Assembly: GCA_937897535.1 (NCBI GenBank) | Contig: CALCQB010000098.1 | Location: forward strand, 1-12,674 | DNA from: an uncultured Novosphingobium sp. | GTDB lineage: Bacteria > Pseudomonadota > Alphaproteobacteria > Sphingomonadales > Sphingomonadaceae | Direction of reading: 5' to 3' | Length of the DNA: 12,674 bases | Shown: one piece after another, positions 6,261 to 12,313 of the stretch | Numbering within the stretch: the first letter of the stretch is position 1 | Layout of the letters: the number at the start of each line of letters is the position of its first letter | Program-made: the position numbers and the translations under genes | Notes under the pieces: generated by a model | Database searches by the model: none | Seen by the model: only the letters and a program-made list of their open reading frames with translations | Told to the model about the DNA's origin: nothing

Positions 6261-8537
6261 TCAGTCGGCCTCGATCCCGCGTTCGGCGGCCCAGGCGGCC
6301 AGCGCCTCGCGCAGGTTGGGCGGCGGGGCAGCGAGCCACTGGTTCATCGCGGCAGTGATCTCGGGCAGGTCGACCTTGCGGACCAGCTCCTTGATCGGTC
6401 CGACGCTGGCCGGGGTGATCGACAGCCGATGGATGCCGATCCCGAGCAAGGCCAGCGCCTCGAGCCGGCGTCCGCCCATTTCACCGCACACGGTCACATC
6501 GACCGGATGACCGACCAGGTTCAGCTGGACCCGCTTCAGGAACCGCATGATCGAGGGTGAGAGCCAATCGTAGCGTTCGGCCAGTTTGGGGTTGGCGCGG
6601 TCAGCCGCGAACAGGAACTGGGTCAGGTCATTGGTCCCGATCGACAGGAACGACAGCCGGGGCGCGAGTATGTCGAGTTGCTCGGCCAGCGCGGGCACTT
6701 CGAGCATCGCGCCATACCGGACCGCTTCGGGCAGCAGCTTTTTCTGGCCCTTGAGGAACTGGCGCTGGGTTTCGAACACGGCCACCGCCGCATCGAATTC
6801 CCACGGCTCGGACACCATCGGGAACATCACGTTGAGGGTGCGTCCAGCCGCCGCCTCGAGCAAGGAGCGGGCCTGAACCTTGAGCAGCCCTTCGCGTTCG
6901 AGCGCGACGCGCAGCGCGCGCCAGCCCATCGCCGGGTTTTCCTCATGCTCGCCGTCGTTGTGGCGCAGGTACGGCAGCACCTTGTCGCCGCCGATATCGA
7001 CGGTGCGGAACACCACCGGTTTGTCCCCGGCCGCATCGAGCACGTCGCGGTACAGCCGGGTCTGGCGCTCGCGCGCCGGGAGCGTGGCCGAAACCAGGAA
7101 CTGGAATTCGGTCCGGAACAGCCCGACCCCGTCGGCCCCGGCCAGCGCCAGGTTGGGCATGTCGTCGCGCAGGCCCGCGTTCATCATCACGGTGATGCGG
7201 GTGCCATCGCGGGTGAACGGCTCGACATCGCGCAGTGCGGCATAGGCTGCAGCCCGCTCCTTGCTCTTGACGAAGCGCAGGTCGAACGCCTCGACCATCG
7301 CGTCGAGCGGGCGGACGGTCGCCTCGCCCTTGTCGGCATCGAGCAGCAGCAGGTCGCCGTCGCGGACCACCCCGCGCAAACTGCGGACCCGGCCGAGCAC
7401 CGGGATCCCCATCGCCCGGGCGACGATCACCACGTGCGCGGTGAGCGAGCCTTCCTCGAGGATCACGCCCTTGAGCCGCCGCTTGTCATATTCGAGCAGT
7501 TCGGCCGGACCCAGATTGCGGGCAATCAGGATCGTGTCATGCCGCAGCCCTTGCGAAGCCGCGGTGCCCATCTGGCCCGAAACGATCCGCAGCAGCCGGT
7601 TCGACAGATCTTCGAGATCGTGCATCCGGTCGGCCAGCAAGGGATCGTCGATCTGGCGCATCCGCATCCGGGTGCGCTGCTGGACCCGCTCGATCGCCGC
7701 CTCGGCGGTCAGGCCGCTGTCGATCGCCTCGATGATCCGGCGGCTCCAGCCTTCGTCGTAGGCGAACATCTTGTAGGTCTCGAGCACTTCCTCATGCTCG
7801 CCCCCCACGCCGAATTCGGCCTGGCTGGCCATCCGGTCGATCGATTCGCGCATCTTGTCGAAGGCGAGGTAAACGCGCTGCAGTTCGGCATCGCGATCGT
7901 CGGCCATGACGTGTTCGATCGTGATCCGCGGCTGGTGAAACACGGCATTGCCGGCCGCCAGGCCCTTGACCAGGATCAGGCCGGGAAGGCGGGCCGGTCC
8001 GGTCTGTTGCGGGCCGAGCGCGACGTCTTCGTCATCGATCAGCCCGGCGTTGGAGATCAGCTCCGACAGGACCATCGCCACAGTCTGCAGCGCCTCGATC
8101 TCAACCTCGTCATAACGGCGCGGGTCGGCGTGCTGGACGCACAACACCCCGACCGCGCGTTCGCGCCGGACGATCGGCACCCCGGCGAACGAGTGGAACT
8201 TTTCCTCGCCGGTTTCGGGGCGGTAGGAAAAGTCCGGGTGCGCGGTCGCTTCGGCCAGGTTGAGCGTTTCGATATTGTCGGCAATCGTCCCGACCAGCCC
8301 CTCGCCCACCCCCATCCGGGTGACGTGGACCGCTTCCTGCGCCAGCCCCTTGGTGGCGAACAGTTCGAGCATCCCTTCGCGCAGCAGGTAAACCGAGCAG
8401 ACCTCGCTATCGAGGCCCGCGCCGATCACCTCGACCACGGTGTTGAGCTTGGCCTGGGCGTGACTGCGCGAGGCCATCACATCGTGCAGGCGCGTCAGGA
8501 TGGTGCGGGCGGCAGAGACGGCGCTGGTGATGGTCAT
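6261..8537 (-). CDS. ptsP: Phosphoenolpyruvate-protein phosphotransferase of the nitrogen PTS (EI-Ntr)
   Basis: The 758-residue protein transfers phosphate from PEP to NPr in the regulatory nitrogen PTS. An N-terminal GAF domain (about 20-165) distinguishes EI-Ntr from the sugar-PTS enzyme I and in other bacteria senses glutamine/2-oxoglutarate. The PEP-utiliser N-domain covers about 185-320. The swivelling phosphohistidine domain contains EEGSLTAHVVIVARAMGIPV with His368. The TIM-barrel PEP-binding domain has GLFRTEFQF (Arg475), RTVDIGGDK (511-519), NVMFPMVSEP, SIGTNDLTQ (632-640) and the catalytic Cys684 in VCGEMGG. Length and all catalytic elements are normal. ATG 8537 is the first start before the conserved GAF sequence; its Shine-Dalgarno is weak. 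The 154 bp separating it from the RodZ-like gene hold no clear terminator, so readthrough is possible. Cytoplasmic. Confidence 0.95.
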   Translation of the reverse strand: MTITSAVSAARTILTRLHDVMASRSHAQAKLNTVVEVIGAGLDSEVCSVYLLREGMLELFATKGLAQEAVHVTRMGVGEGLVGTIADNIETLNLAEATAHPDFSYRPETGEEKFHSFAGVPIVRRERAVGVLCVQHADPRRYDEVEIEALQTVAMVLSELISNAGLIDDEDVALGPQQTGPARLPGLILVKGLAAGNAVFHQPRITIEHVMADDRDAELQRVYLAFDKMRESIDRMASQAEFGVGGEHEEVLETYKMFAYDEGWSRRIIEAIDSGLTAEAAIERVQQRTRMRMRQIDDPLLADRMHDLEDLSNRLLRIVSGQMGTAASQGLRHDTILIARNLGPAELLEYDKRRLKGVILEEGSLTAHVVIVARAMGIPVLGRVRSLRGVVRDGDLLLLDADKGEATVRPLDAMVEAFDLRFVKSKERAAAYAALRDVEPFTRDGTRITVMMNAGLRDDMPNLALAGADGVGLFRTEFQFLVSATLPARERQTRLYRDVLDAAGDKPVVFRTVDIGGDKVLPYLRHNDGEHEENPAMGWRALRVALEREGLLKVQARSLLEAAAGRTLNVMFPMVSEPWEFDAAVAVFETQRQFLKGQKKLLPEAVRYGAMLEVPALAEQLDILAPRLSFLSIGTNDLTQFLFAADRANPKLAERYDWLSPSIMRFLKRVQLNLVGHPVDVTVCGEMGGRRLEALALLGIGIHRLSITPASVGPIKELVRKVDLPEITAAMNQWLAAPPPNLREALAAWAAERGIEAD

Positions 8538-8622
8538 GAGCGCAGCCTAACCCATCGCTGCTGCCATGGGAACGCACGAGAACGTCCGCGCAATCGAATT
8601 TTTGAACTGATGGAATGGAGTT

Positions 8623-8654
8623 GCCCCGGTCAGCCGTCCAGGCTTGACCGGGGC
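8623..8654 (-). terminator. Strong hairpin downstream of the minus-strand DUF465 gene, likely terminator
   Basis: GCCCCGGTCA (8623-8632) and TGACCGGGGC (8645-8654) are perfect inverted repeats. Inner GCC/GGC pairs extend the stem to 13 bp, with one bulged base and a 5-nt loop. It lies about 10 bp after the stop of the small gene and before ptsP. No T-run follows on either strand, so it is not a textbook intrinsic terminator; it may also protect mRNA ends. Confidence 0.5.
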
Positions 8655-8663
8655 TGGCCAATT

Positions 8664-8819
8664 CTAGTGAAAAGCGAGTTCTTCCTTGATCCTCAGCTTT
8701 CGCTTCTTCAGGGCCTGGATTGTCGCGAGGTCAGGCAGCGGGCGGCTCTGTTCATCGATGATCTGCCGTTCGAGACCGGCGTGTTTGAGCTGCAAGGCGC
8801 TGACATGCGATTGTTCCAT
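8664..8819 (-). CDS. Small DUF465 (YdcH-like) protein
   Basis: A 51-residue charged helical protein that matches the DUF465/YdcH pattern of two helices joined by a short turn. The N-terminal helix is SALQLKHAGLERQIIDEQSR, and the second contains LATIQALKKRKLRIKEELAF. ATG 8819 is chosen because AAGGAGAA, an almost ideal Shine-Dalgarno, lies 6 nt upstream. The longer upstream frame would run through the divergent promoter region. The function of the family is unknown; these proteins are short, soluble and common in alphaproteobacteria. It is divergent to a second DUF465 gene, with which it shares the LKKRKL core. Confidence 0.82.
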   Translation of the reverse strand: MEQSHVSALQLKHAGLERQIIDEQSRPLPDLATIQALKKRKLRIKEELAFH

Positions 8820-8866
8820 ACAGGATTCTCCTTGTATTAGCCCCCAGGGCCGCAAGGACACCGCCG

Positions 8867-8905
8867 ATGACCGACTCGGTATCGGCGAGTCACTGCGATT
8901 GTCAT
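8867..8905. repeat. Nested inverted repeat in the divergent DUF465 promoter region
   Basis: GACTCG (8873-8878) and CGAGTC (8886-8891) form a perfect 6-bp inverted repeat with a 7-bp loop. It is flanked by ATGAC (8867-8871) and GTCAT (8901-8905). It lies just upstream of, and partly overlaps, the plus-strand promoter candidate, so it could be an operator. It is short enough to be chance. Confidence 0.25.
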
Positions 8906-8927
8906 GAAAACACATTAAGCCTATCTT
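8899..8927 (+). promoter_or_regulatory. Candidate sigma-70 promoter for the plus-strand DUF465 gene
   Basis: TTGTCA (8899-8904) and TATCTT (8922-8927) are separated by exactly 17 bp. They match the consensus at 5 and 4 positions, within a locally AT-richer stretch. The predicted leader to GTG 8992 is about 57 nt. Confidence 0.45.
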
Positions 8928-8991
8928 GCGAAGCGGATATGCGGGGGGCCGCACCGGGGCGGCGGCGAACCGGCATTTGGAGATTCAGGGC

Positions 8992-9189
8992 GTGAATGAG
9001 GAAGAGCTGAAGAAGCGCCTGGAAATGCTGCGGATCGAACACCGCGACCTCGACGCGGCAATCGACGCGCTGACTGCGGCGGGTTCGATCGACCAGCTCC
9101 AGATTGCCCGGCTCAAGAAGCGCAAACTGAAATTGAAAGACCAGATCGCGATGGTCGAGGATTACCTGATCCCGGATATCATTGCTTGA
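8992..9189 (+). CDS. Small DUF465 (YdcH-like) protein, second copy
   Basis: A 65-residue charged helical hairpin: NEEELKKRLEMLRIEHRDLD, a turn around AAGSIDQ, then LQIARLKKRKLKLKDQIAMV. This is the DUF465/YdcH pattern and is related to the divergent 51-residue protein through the LKKRKL core. The start is GTG 8992, with GGAG (8979-8982) 9 nt upstream. The frame stays open further 5', but those codons (arginine/glycine-rich) look non-coding and would run into the promoter. The ending YLIPDIIA is typical of a DUF465 subgroup in sphingomonads (recalled, not searched). The biochemical role is unknown. Confidence 0.82.
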   Translation: MNEEELKKRLEMLRIEHRDLDAAIDALTAAGSIDQLQIARLKKRKLKLKDQIAMVEDYLIPDIIA

Positions 9190-9270
9190 TGCTCGCCTGA
9201 CGGGGCAGCGGGCCGGCCACGTTAAGCGCATTGCGGAGGCAATGAGCGCACCCGCCAAAAACGCTTCGTC

Positions 9271-9308
9271 CCAAAAACCTGTCCCCTCAAGGGACAGTCC
9301 CGTTTTGG
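9271..9308. repeat. Interrupted inverted repeat between DUF465 and rcdA genes
   Basis: CTGTCCC (9279-9285) and GGGACAG (9291-9297) form a perfect 7-bp stem with a 5-nt loop. Outer CCAAAAA (9271-9277) can pair with TTTTGG (9303-9308) across a short bulge. It may be a terminator for the plus-strand DUF465 gene, about 85 bp downstream of its stop, or a dispersed palindromic element. No clean T-run follows. Confidence 0.4.
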
Positions 9309-9371
9309 TGTGGCAAACTTCTCCCAGCGCTGTTGGCAACTGGGATTCTACGCGCCTATCGCAGGCTCCAT

Positions 9372-9833
9372 ATGGCAAGCCCGGCAAGCATCAATCCCCG
9401 GATTATCGAAGGTCTCTATTGCGAGGCCCTGGTCCTTTCGGACGAGGTCCGCGCGGCCTTTGCGCTGTCGGGGCGGCTCGATTCGACCAGTGCCAGCGAG
9501 GATGAGGCCAATATCGCGCTGTCGTGCGAGGCGCTGCGCACCACCACCCGGATGATGCATGCAGTCGCCTGGCTGCTCAACCACCGCGCCTTCTTCGCGG
9601 GCGAGCTCAGCGAGTTTCAGCTGCGCCGCCACGGCAAGCTGACCAATTTTCCCGAAGCCGACCCGCTCCGGCTGGCGCTGATCGATGGCCAAACCCGCCA
9701 ACTGATCCAGGCGACCGAGCGGTTCCACGCCCGGCTCAAGCGGCTCGACAACGGCTGGCGCGAACGCGAACCCGGCAGCCCGAGCGCAATCGCCGCGCTG
9801 CGCGAACGGCTGGGCTTGCAAGCCCGAAACTAG
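9372..9833 (+). CDS. rcdA: DUF1465 protein, RcdA (regulator of CtrA degradation)-like
   Basis: This 153-residue, mostly helical protein belongs to DUF1465, the family of Caulobacter RcdA. Characteristic segments are RIIEGLYCEALVLSDEVRAAF, ALSCEALRTTTRMMHAVAWLLN, HRAFFAGELSEFQLRRHGKL and an amphipathic third helix, QTRQLIQATERFHARLKRLD. In Caulobacter, RcdA with CpdR and PopA delivers CtrA and other substrates to ClpXP during the G1-S transition. The role here is inferred from family membership and may differ in sphingomonads. ATG 9372 is chosen at the start of family similarity; an in-frame ATG at 9333 would add 13 residues that look non-coding. TTGGCA (9333-9338) with CTATCG (9356-9361) at 17 bp is only a weak promoter, and it leaves almost no leader. 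The gene stands alone, about 45 bp before the hydrolase gene. Confidence 0.85.
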   Translation: MASPASINPRIIEGLYCEALVLSDEVRAAFALSGRLDSTSASEDEANIALSCEALRTTTRMMHAVAWLLNHRAFFAGELSEFQLRRHGKLTNFPEADPLRLALIDGQTRQLIQATERFHARLKRLDNGWREREPGSPSAIAALRERLGLQARN

Positions 9834-9878
9834 CTTTCACTCGACACCCGGCCTGCCGCTCCCCATATCCGGGGCACG

Positions 9879-10802
9879 ATGGATATTCCCGCCAAACCGT
9901 GGCCGACCGGCCTGAGCGAACAATGCGAGCCGCTGGTCCGGCGCGTGCTGGCGCCCAATGCTTCGCCCTATACCTTCACCGGGACCCAGACCTACCTGGT
10001 CGGCGCGGGCAGCGAAGTGGCGGTGATCGATCCCGGCCCGGCCGATAGCGGTGCCGACGGCGAGCCCTCGCCGTTCAAGGGCGCCGACACCAACGGCAAG
10101 GGCCATGTCGAGGCGATCCTGGCTGCTGTGGGCGATGCGCGGATCGCAGCGATCCTCTGCACCCACACCCACCGCGATCACTCCCCCGCCGCCGCCGTGC
10201 TGAAGGCCCGCACCGGCGCGCCCATCATCGGCTGCGCGCCGCTGGCGCTGAGCGATGATGGCCCGCGCGCCGACAGCGCCTTTGATCGCAGCTACGCCCC
10301 CGACCGGGTGCTGACCGATGGCGAGCGGATCAGCGGCCCCGATTGGACGATCGAGGCGGTCGCCACCCCCGGCCATACCAGCAACCACCTGTGCTACAAC
10401 CTGACCCAGAGCGGCGCACTGTTCACCGGGGACCACGTGATGGCCTGGTCGACCAGCGTGGTCTCGCCCCCCGATGGCGACATGGCGGCCTATATGGCGA
10501 GCCTCGCCAAACTGTACGATCGCCACGACACGGTGTTCTACCCCGCCCACGGCCCGGCGGTCGACAAGCCACGCCAGCTGGTCCGCGGGATGCTGGGCCA
10601 TCGCCGCAGCCGCGAGGCACAGATCCTGCGTCTGCTTGGGGAGCGCGCCCAGCCGATCCCCGCCATGGTCGCGGCGATGTACAAGGGCCTCGACCCGCGG
10701 CTGACCGGGGCGGCGGGACGGTCGGTGCTGGCGCACCTTTATGATCTGAAGACCCGGGGGATGGTGAGCGAGGAAGACGAGACATGGCGGCTGATCTCCT
10801 GA
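9879..10802 (+). CDS. MBL-fold metallo-hydrolase with C-terminal winged helix (LACTB2-like)
   Basis: A 307-residue metallo-beta-lactamase-fold hydrolase. Zinc ligands are visible: THTHRDH (95-101) gives His96, His98, Asp100 and His101. His166 is in TPGHTSNH, Asp185 in FTGDHVMAW and His224 in YPAHGP. The C-terminal part (about 240-307: RRSREAQILRLLGERAQPIP, then AAGRSVLAHLYDLKTRGMVS) is the winged-helix region found in LACTB2-like proteins. Human LACTB2 is an endoribonuclease, and the bacterial members are annotated as hydrolases of unknown substrate. After DPGP (51-54) there is a Gly/Asp/Ser-rich insertion of about 20 residues (55-75) before the HVEAILAAV helix. The last 19 bp overlap the start of the DUF4230 gene, so the two are cotranscribed. 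Confidence 0.9.
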   Translation: MDIPAKPWPTGLSEQCEPLVRRVLAPNASPYTFTGTQTYLVGAGSEVAVIDPGPADSGADGEPSPFKGADTNGKGHVEAILAAVGDARIAAILCTHTHRDHSPAAAVLKARTGAPIIGCAPLALSDDGPRADSAFDRSYAPDRVLTDGERISGPDWTIEAVATPGHTSNHLCYNLTQSGALFTGDHVMAWSTSVVSPPDGDMAAYMASLAKLYDRHDTVFYPAHGPAVDKPRQLVRGMLGHRRSREAQILRLLGERAQPIPAMVAAMYKGLDPRLTGAAGRSVLAHLYDLKTRGMVSEEDETWRLIS

Positions 10803-11419
10803 CCCTGGCGCGACCGAGCCGTCCGCCCTGGCTGATCACGATCGCCGCGCTGGGGCTGGCCGGCTATTTCGGCTGGCAAGCCTATGGCCCGGAGGATCAC
10901 GGCGATCCGATCGCCACCAGCCTGACCGCCTTCGAGAAAGCCAACCGCCTGACGGTGTTTTCGGCGCAGCTCGCTCCGGTGGTCAGCGCCGAGGACGAAC
11001 GCGCCTATGGCCTGCTCAAGAGCCGTCAGGTCGCGGTGATCCCGGCGCGGGTCGACTACACGCTCGACCTGGCCCGACTCCAGCCGGGGCAATTCAAGTG
11101 GGACGCAGCGGCCAAGCGGCTCGACGTCACCCTGCCGCCGCTGCAACTATCCAAACCGAACCTGGACGAGGCCCGCGCGCAATACCTGCGCGAAGGGGTG
11201 TGGATTACCGGCCCGGCCCAGGCCAAGCTGACCCGCGATAATACCGTACTGGCCGAACAGCAGGCCGCCGCTCAGGCCGCGACGCCAGTGCTGATGGACC
11301 TCGCGAAAGGCGCGGCCAGGCAGGCGATCGCGCAAAACCTGGCGGTGCCGCTGAAAGTCGCGGGATACGGCGATGTAAAGGTGACAGTGCGGTTCGACGG
11401 AGAGCCGATCCAGCCCTGA
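10784..11419 (+). CDS. DUF4230 domain protein, membrane-anchored
   Basis: A 211-residue protein with one N-terminal membrane anchor (about 15-32, PPWLITIAALGLAGYFGW) and the rest outside the cytoplasmic membrane. The domain after the anchor (about 50-205) fits DUF4230: FEKANRLTVFSAQLAPVV, VAVIPARVDYTLDLARL, AKRLDVTLPPLQLSKPNLD, and a C-terminal VKVTVRFDGEPIQ. The function of DUF4230 is unknown. GAGGAAG lies about 7 nt before ATG 10784, and the gene overlaps the MBL hydrolase by 19 bp in another frame. The tight overlap suggests coordinated production, but the hydrolase has no signal peptide, so direct interaction is not implied. Confidence 0.85.
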   Translation: MAADLLTLARPSRPPWLITIAALGLAGYFGWQAYGPEDHGDPIATSLTAFEKANRLTVFSAQLAPVVSAEDERAYGLLKSRQVAVIPARVDYTLDLARLQPGQFKWDAAAKRLDVTLPPLQLSKPNLDEARAQYLREGVWITGPAQAKLTRDNTVLAEQQAAAQAATPVLMDLAKGAARQAIAQNLAVPLKVAGYGDVKVTVRFDGEPIQP

Positions 11420-11428
11420 CGAACGGCA

Positions 11429-11457
11429 TTGCCCGGTATGCCCGCGCGGTGTATTAG
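11429..11457 (+). promoter_or_regulatory. Weak candidate promoter for the membrane protein gene
   Basis: TTGCCC (11429-11434) and TATTAG (11452-11457) are 17 bp apart, each 4 of 6 to consensus. They lie in the 78-bp gap after the DUF4230 stop and would give a leader of about 34 nt containing the strong Shine-Dalgarno GAGGGGAGA. Confidence 0.3.
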
Positions 11458-11497
11458 CAGCGTATAACGGGTCGCGGACCTGAGGGGAGATACCGCG

Positions 11498-12259
11498 ATG
11501 GCAACTGCATTCGATTCCGGCGTCCCGGTGCAAGGCACCGAGGAACGCTTCTTTTTCAAGCTCGCCTGCGCGATCGCCCTGGTGATGGTGGCGGGCTTTT
11601 CGTTCCAGCTGGCAGCGGGCCGGTCGAGCTTCGCCGTGCCGCTGGTCTATCACGTCCACGCCTTCGTATTCTTCGGCTGGATCGCCCTTTTCCTAACCCA
11701 GAGCTTCCTGATCGCCGGCAACAACGTGGCGCTGCACCGGCGGCTCGGCTGGCTCTCGGCCATCTGGGTACCGGCGATGATCGTGCTGGGCCTGGCGATG
11801 ACCGTCGCTTCCTTGCGGCGGAATGGCGGGCCATTCTTTTTCGACGCCAACGAATTCATGATCGGCAATCCAGTCGGGATTCTCGTCTTCGCAGTCTTGG
11901 TCGGCGCGGCCGTGTCCATGCGGCGCCAGACCGACTGGCACCGGCGGCTGATGCTGTGCGCGATGGCATCGATCACCGGACCCGGCTTTGGCCGCTTGCT
12001 GCCGATGCCGCTATTGATCCCCTATGGCTGGGAAATCAGCAACACGGTCGGCCTGGTCTTCGTCGCGGCGGGCATGATCCGCGACAAGCGCCACCGCGGC
12101 GCGATCCATCCGGCCTGGTTTGTGGGCATGGCAGCAATCATCGGCGCGCTGGCGCTGGGCGAAACACTAGCCCAAACCCAGTGGGCAATCGACCTGACCC
12201 GCGAAGTGATGGTCGGCTACCCCGGCGCGGCGCGACCGATGGAAGCCTATCTGCCTTGA
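11498..12259 (+). CDS. Seven-helix membrane protein of unknown function with conserved-looking histidines
   Basis: I do not recognise a named function. The 253-residue protein has about seven hydrophobic helices (roughly 21-40, 50-72, 84-106, 122-141, 149-171, 177-195, 205-223). Several histidines are placed at helix ends: YHVHAF (51-56), ALHRRLGW (78-85), DWHRRLML (146-153) and IHPAWF (203-208). The paired LHRRLGW/DWHRRL pattern looks like an internal repeat of a helix start and is reminiscent of DUF2306 or cytochrome-b-like membrane proteins, which suggests possible heme or metal binding; this is inference. GAGGGGAGA precedes ATG 11498 by about 7 nt, a strong ribosome site. It lies alone between DUF4230 and nadA on the same strand. 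Confidence 0.75.
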   Translation: MATAFDSGVPVQGTEERFFFKLACAIALVMVAGFSFQLAAGRSSFAVPLVYHVHAFVFFGWIALFLTQSFLIAGNNVALHRRLGWLSAIWVPAMIVLGLAMTVASLRRNGGPFFFDANEFMIGNPVGILVFAVLVGAAVSMRRQTDWHRRLMLCAMASITGPGFGRLLPMPLLIPYGWEISNTVGLVFVAAGMIRDKRHRGAIHPAWFVGMAAIIGALALGETLAQTQWAIDLTREVMVGYPGAARPMEAYLP

Positions 12260-12278
12260 TTAGTCGGTCCTGACGGGC

Positions 12279-12313
12279 CATCTGGGGATCATTCCAACGA
12301 GGATCCCCAGATG
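12279..12313 (+). promoter_or_regulatory. Perfect 12-bp inverted repeat enclosing the nadA ribosome site and start codon
   Basis: CATCTGGGGATC (12279-12290) and GATCCCCAGATG (12302-12313) are exact reverse complements separated by 11 bp. The last three bases of the right arm are the nadA ATG. The Shine-Dalgarno GAGGA (12299-12303) straddles the loop and the stem. In RNA this would be a very stable hairpin that closes the start site. In DNA the arm centres are 23 bp apart, about two helical turns, as in a dimeric repressor operator. Which role applies is unknown. Confidence 0.6.

Noticed and set aside
6678..8840. Plus-strand open frame of 720 codons antisense to ptsP
   Set aside because: It follows the complementary frame of ptsP and shows no recognisable domain; ptsP has all catalytic motifs.
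9837..10736. Minus-strand open frame of 299 codons opposite the MBL hydrolase
   Set aside because: Low-complexity Gly/Arg/His composition and no ribosome site; shadow of the hydrolase gene.
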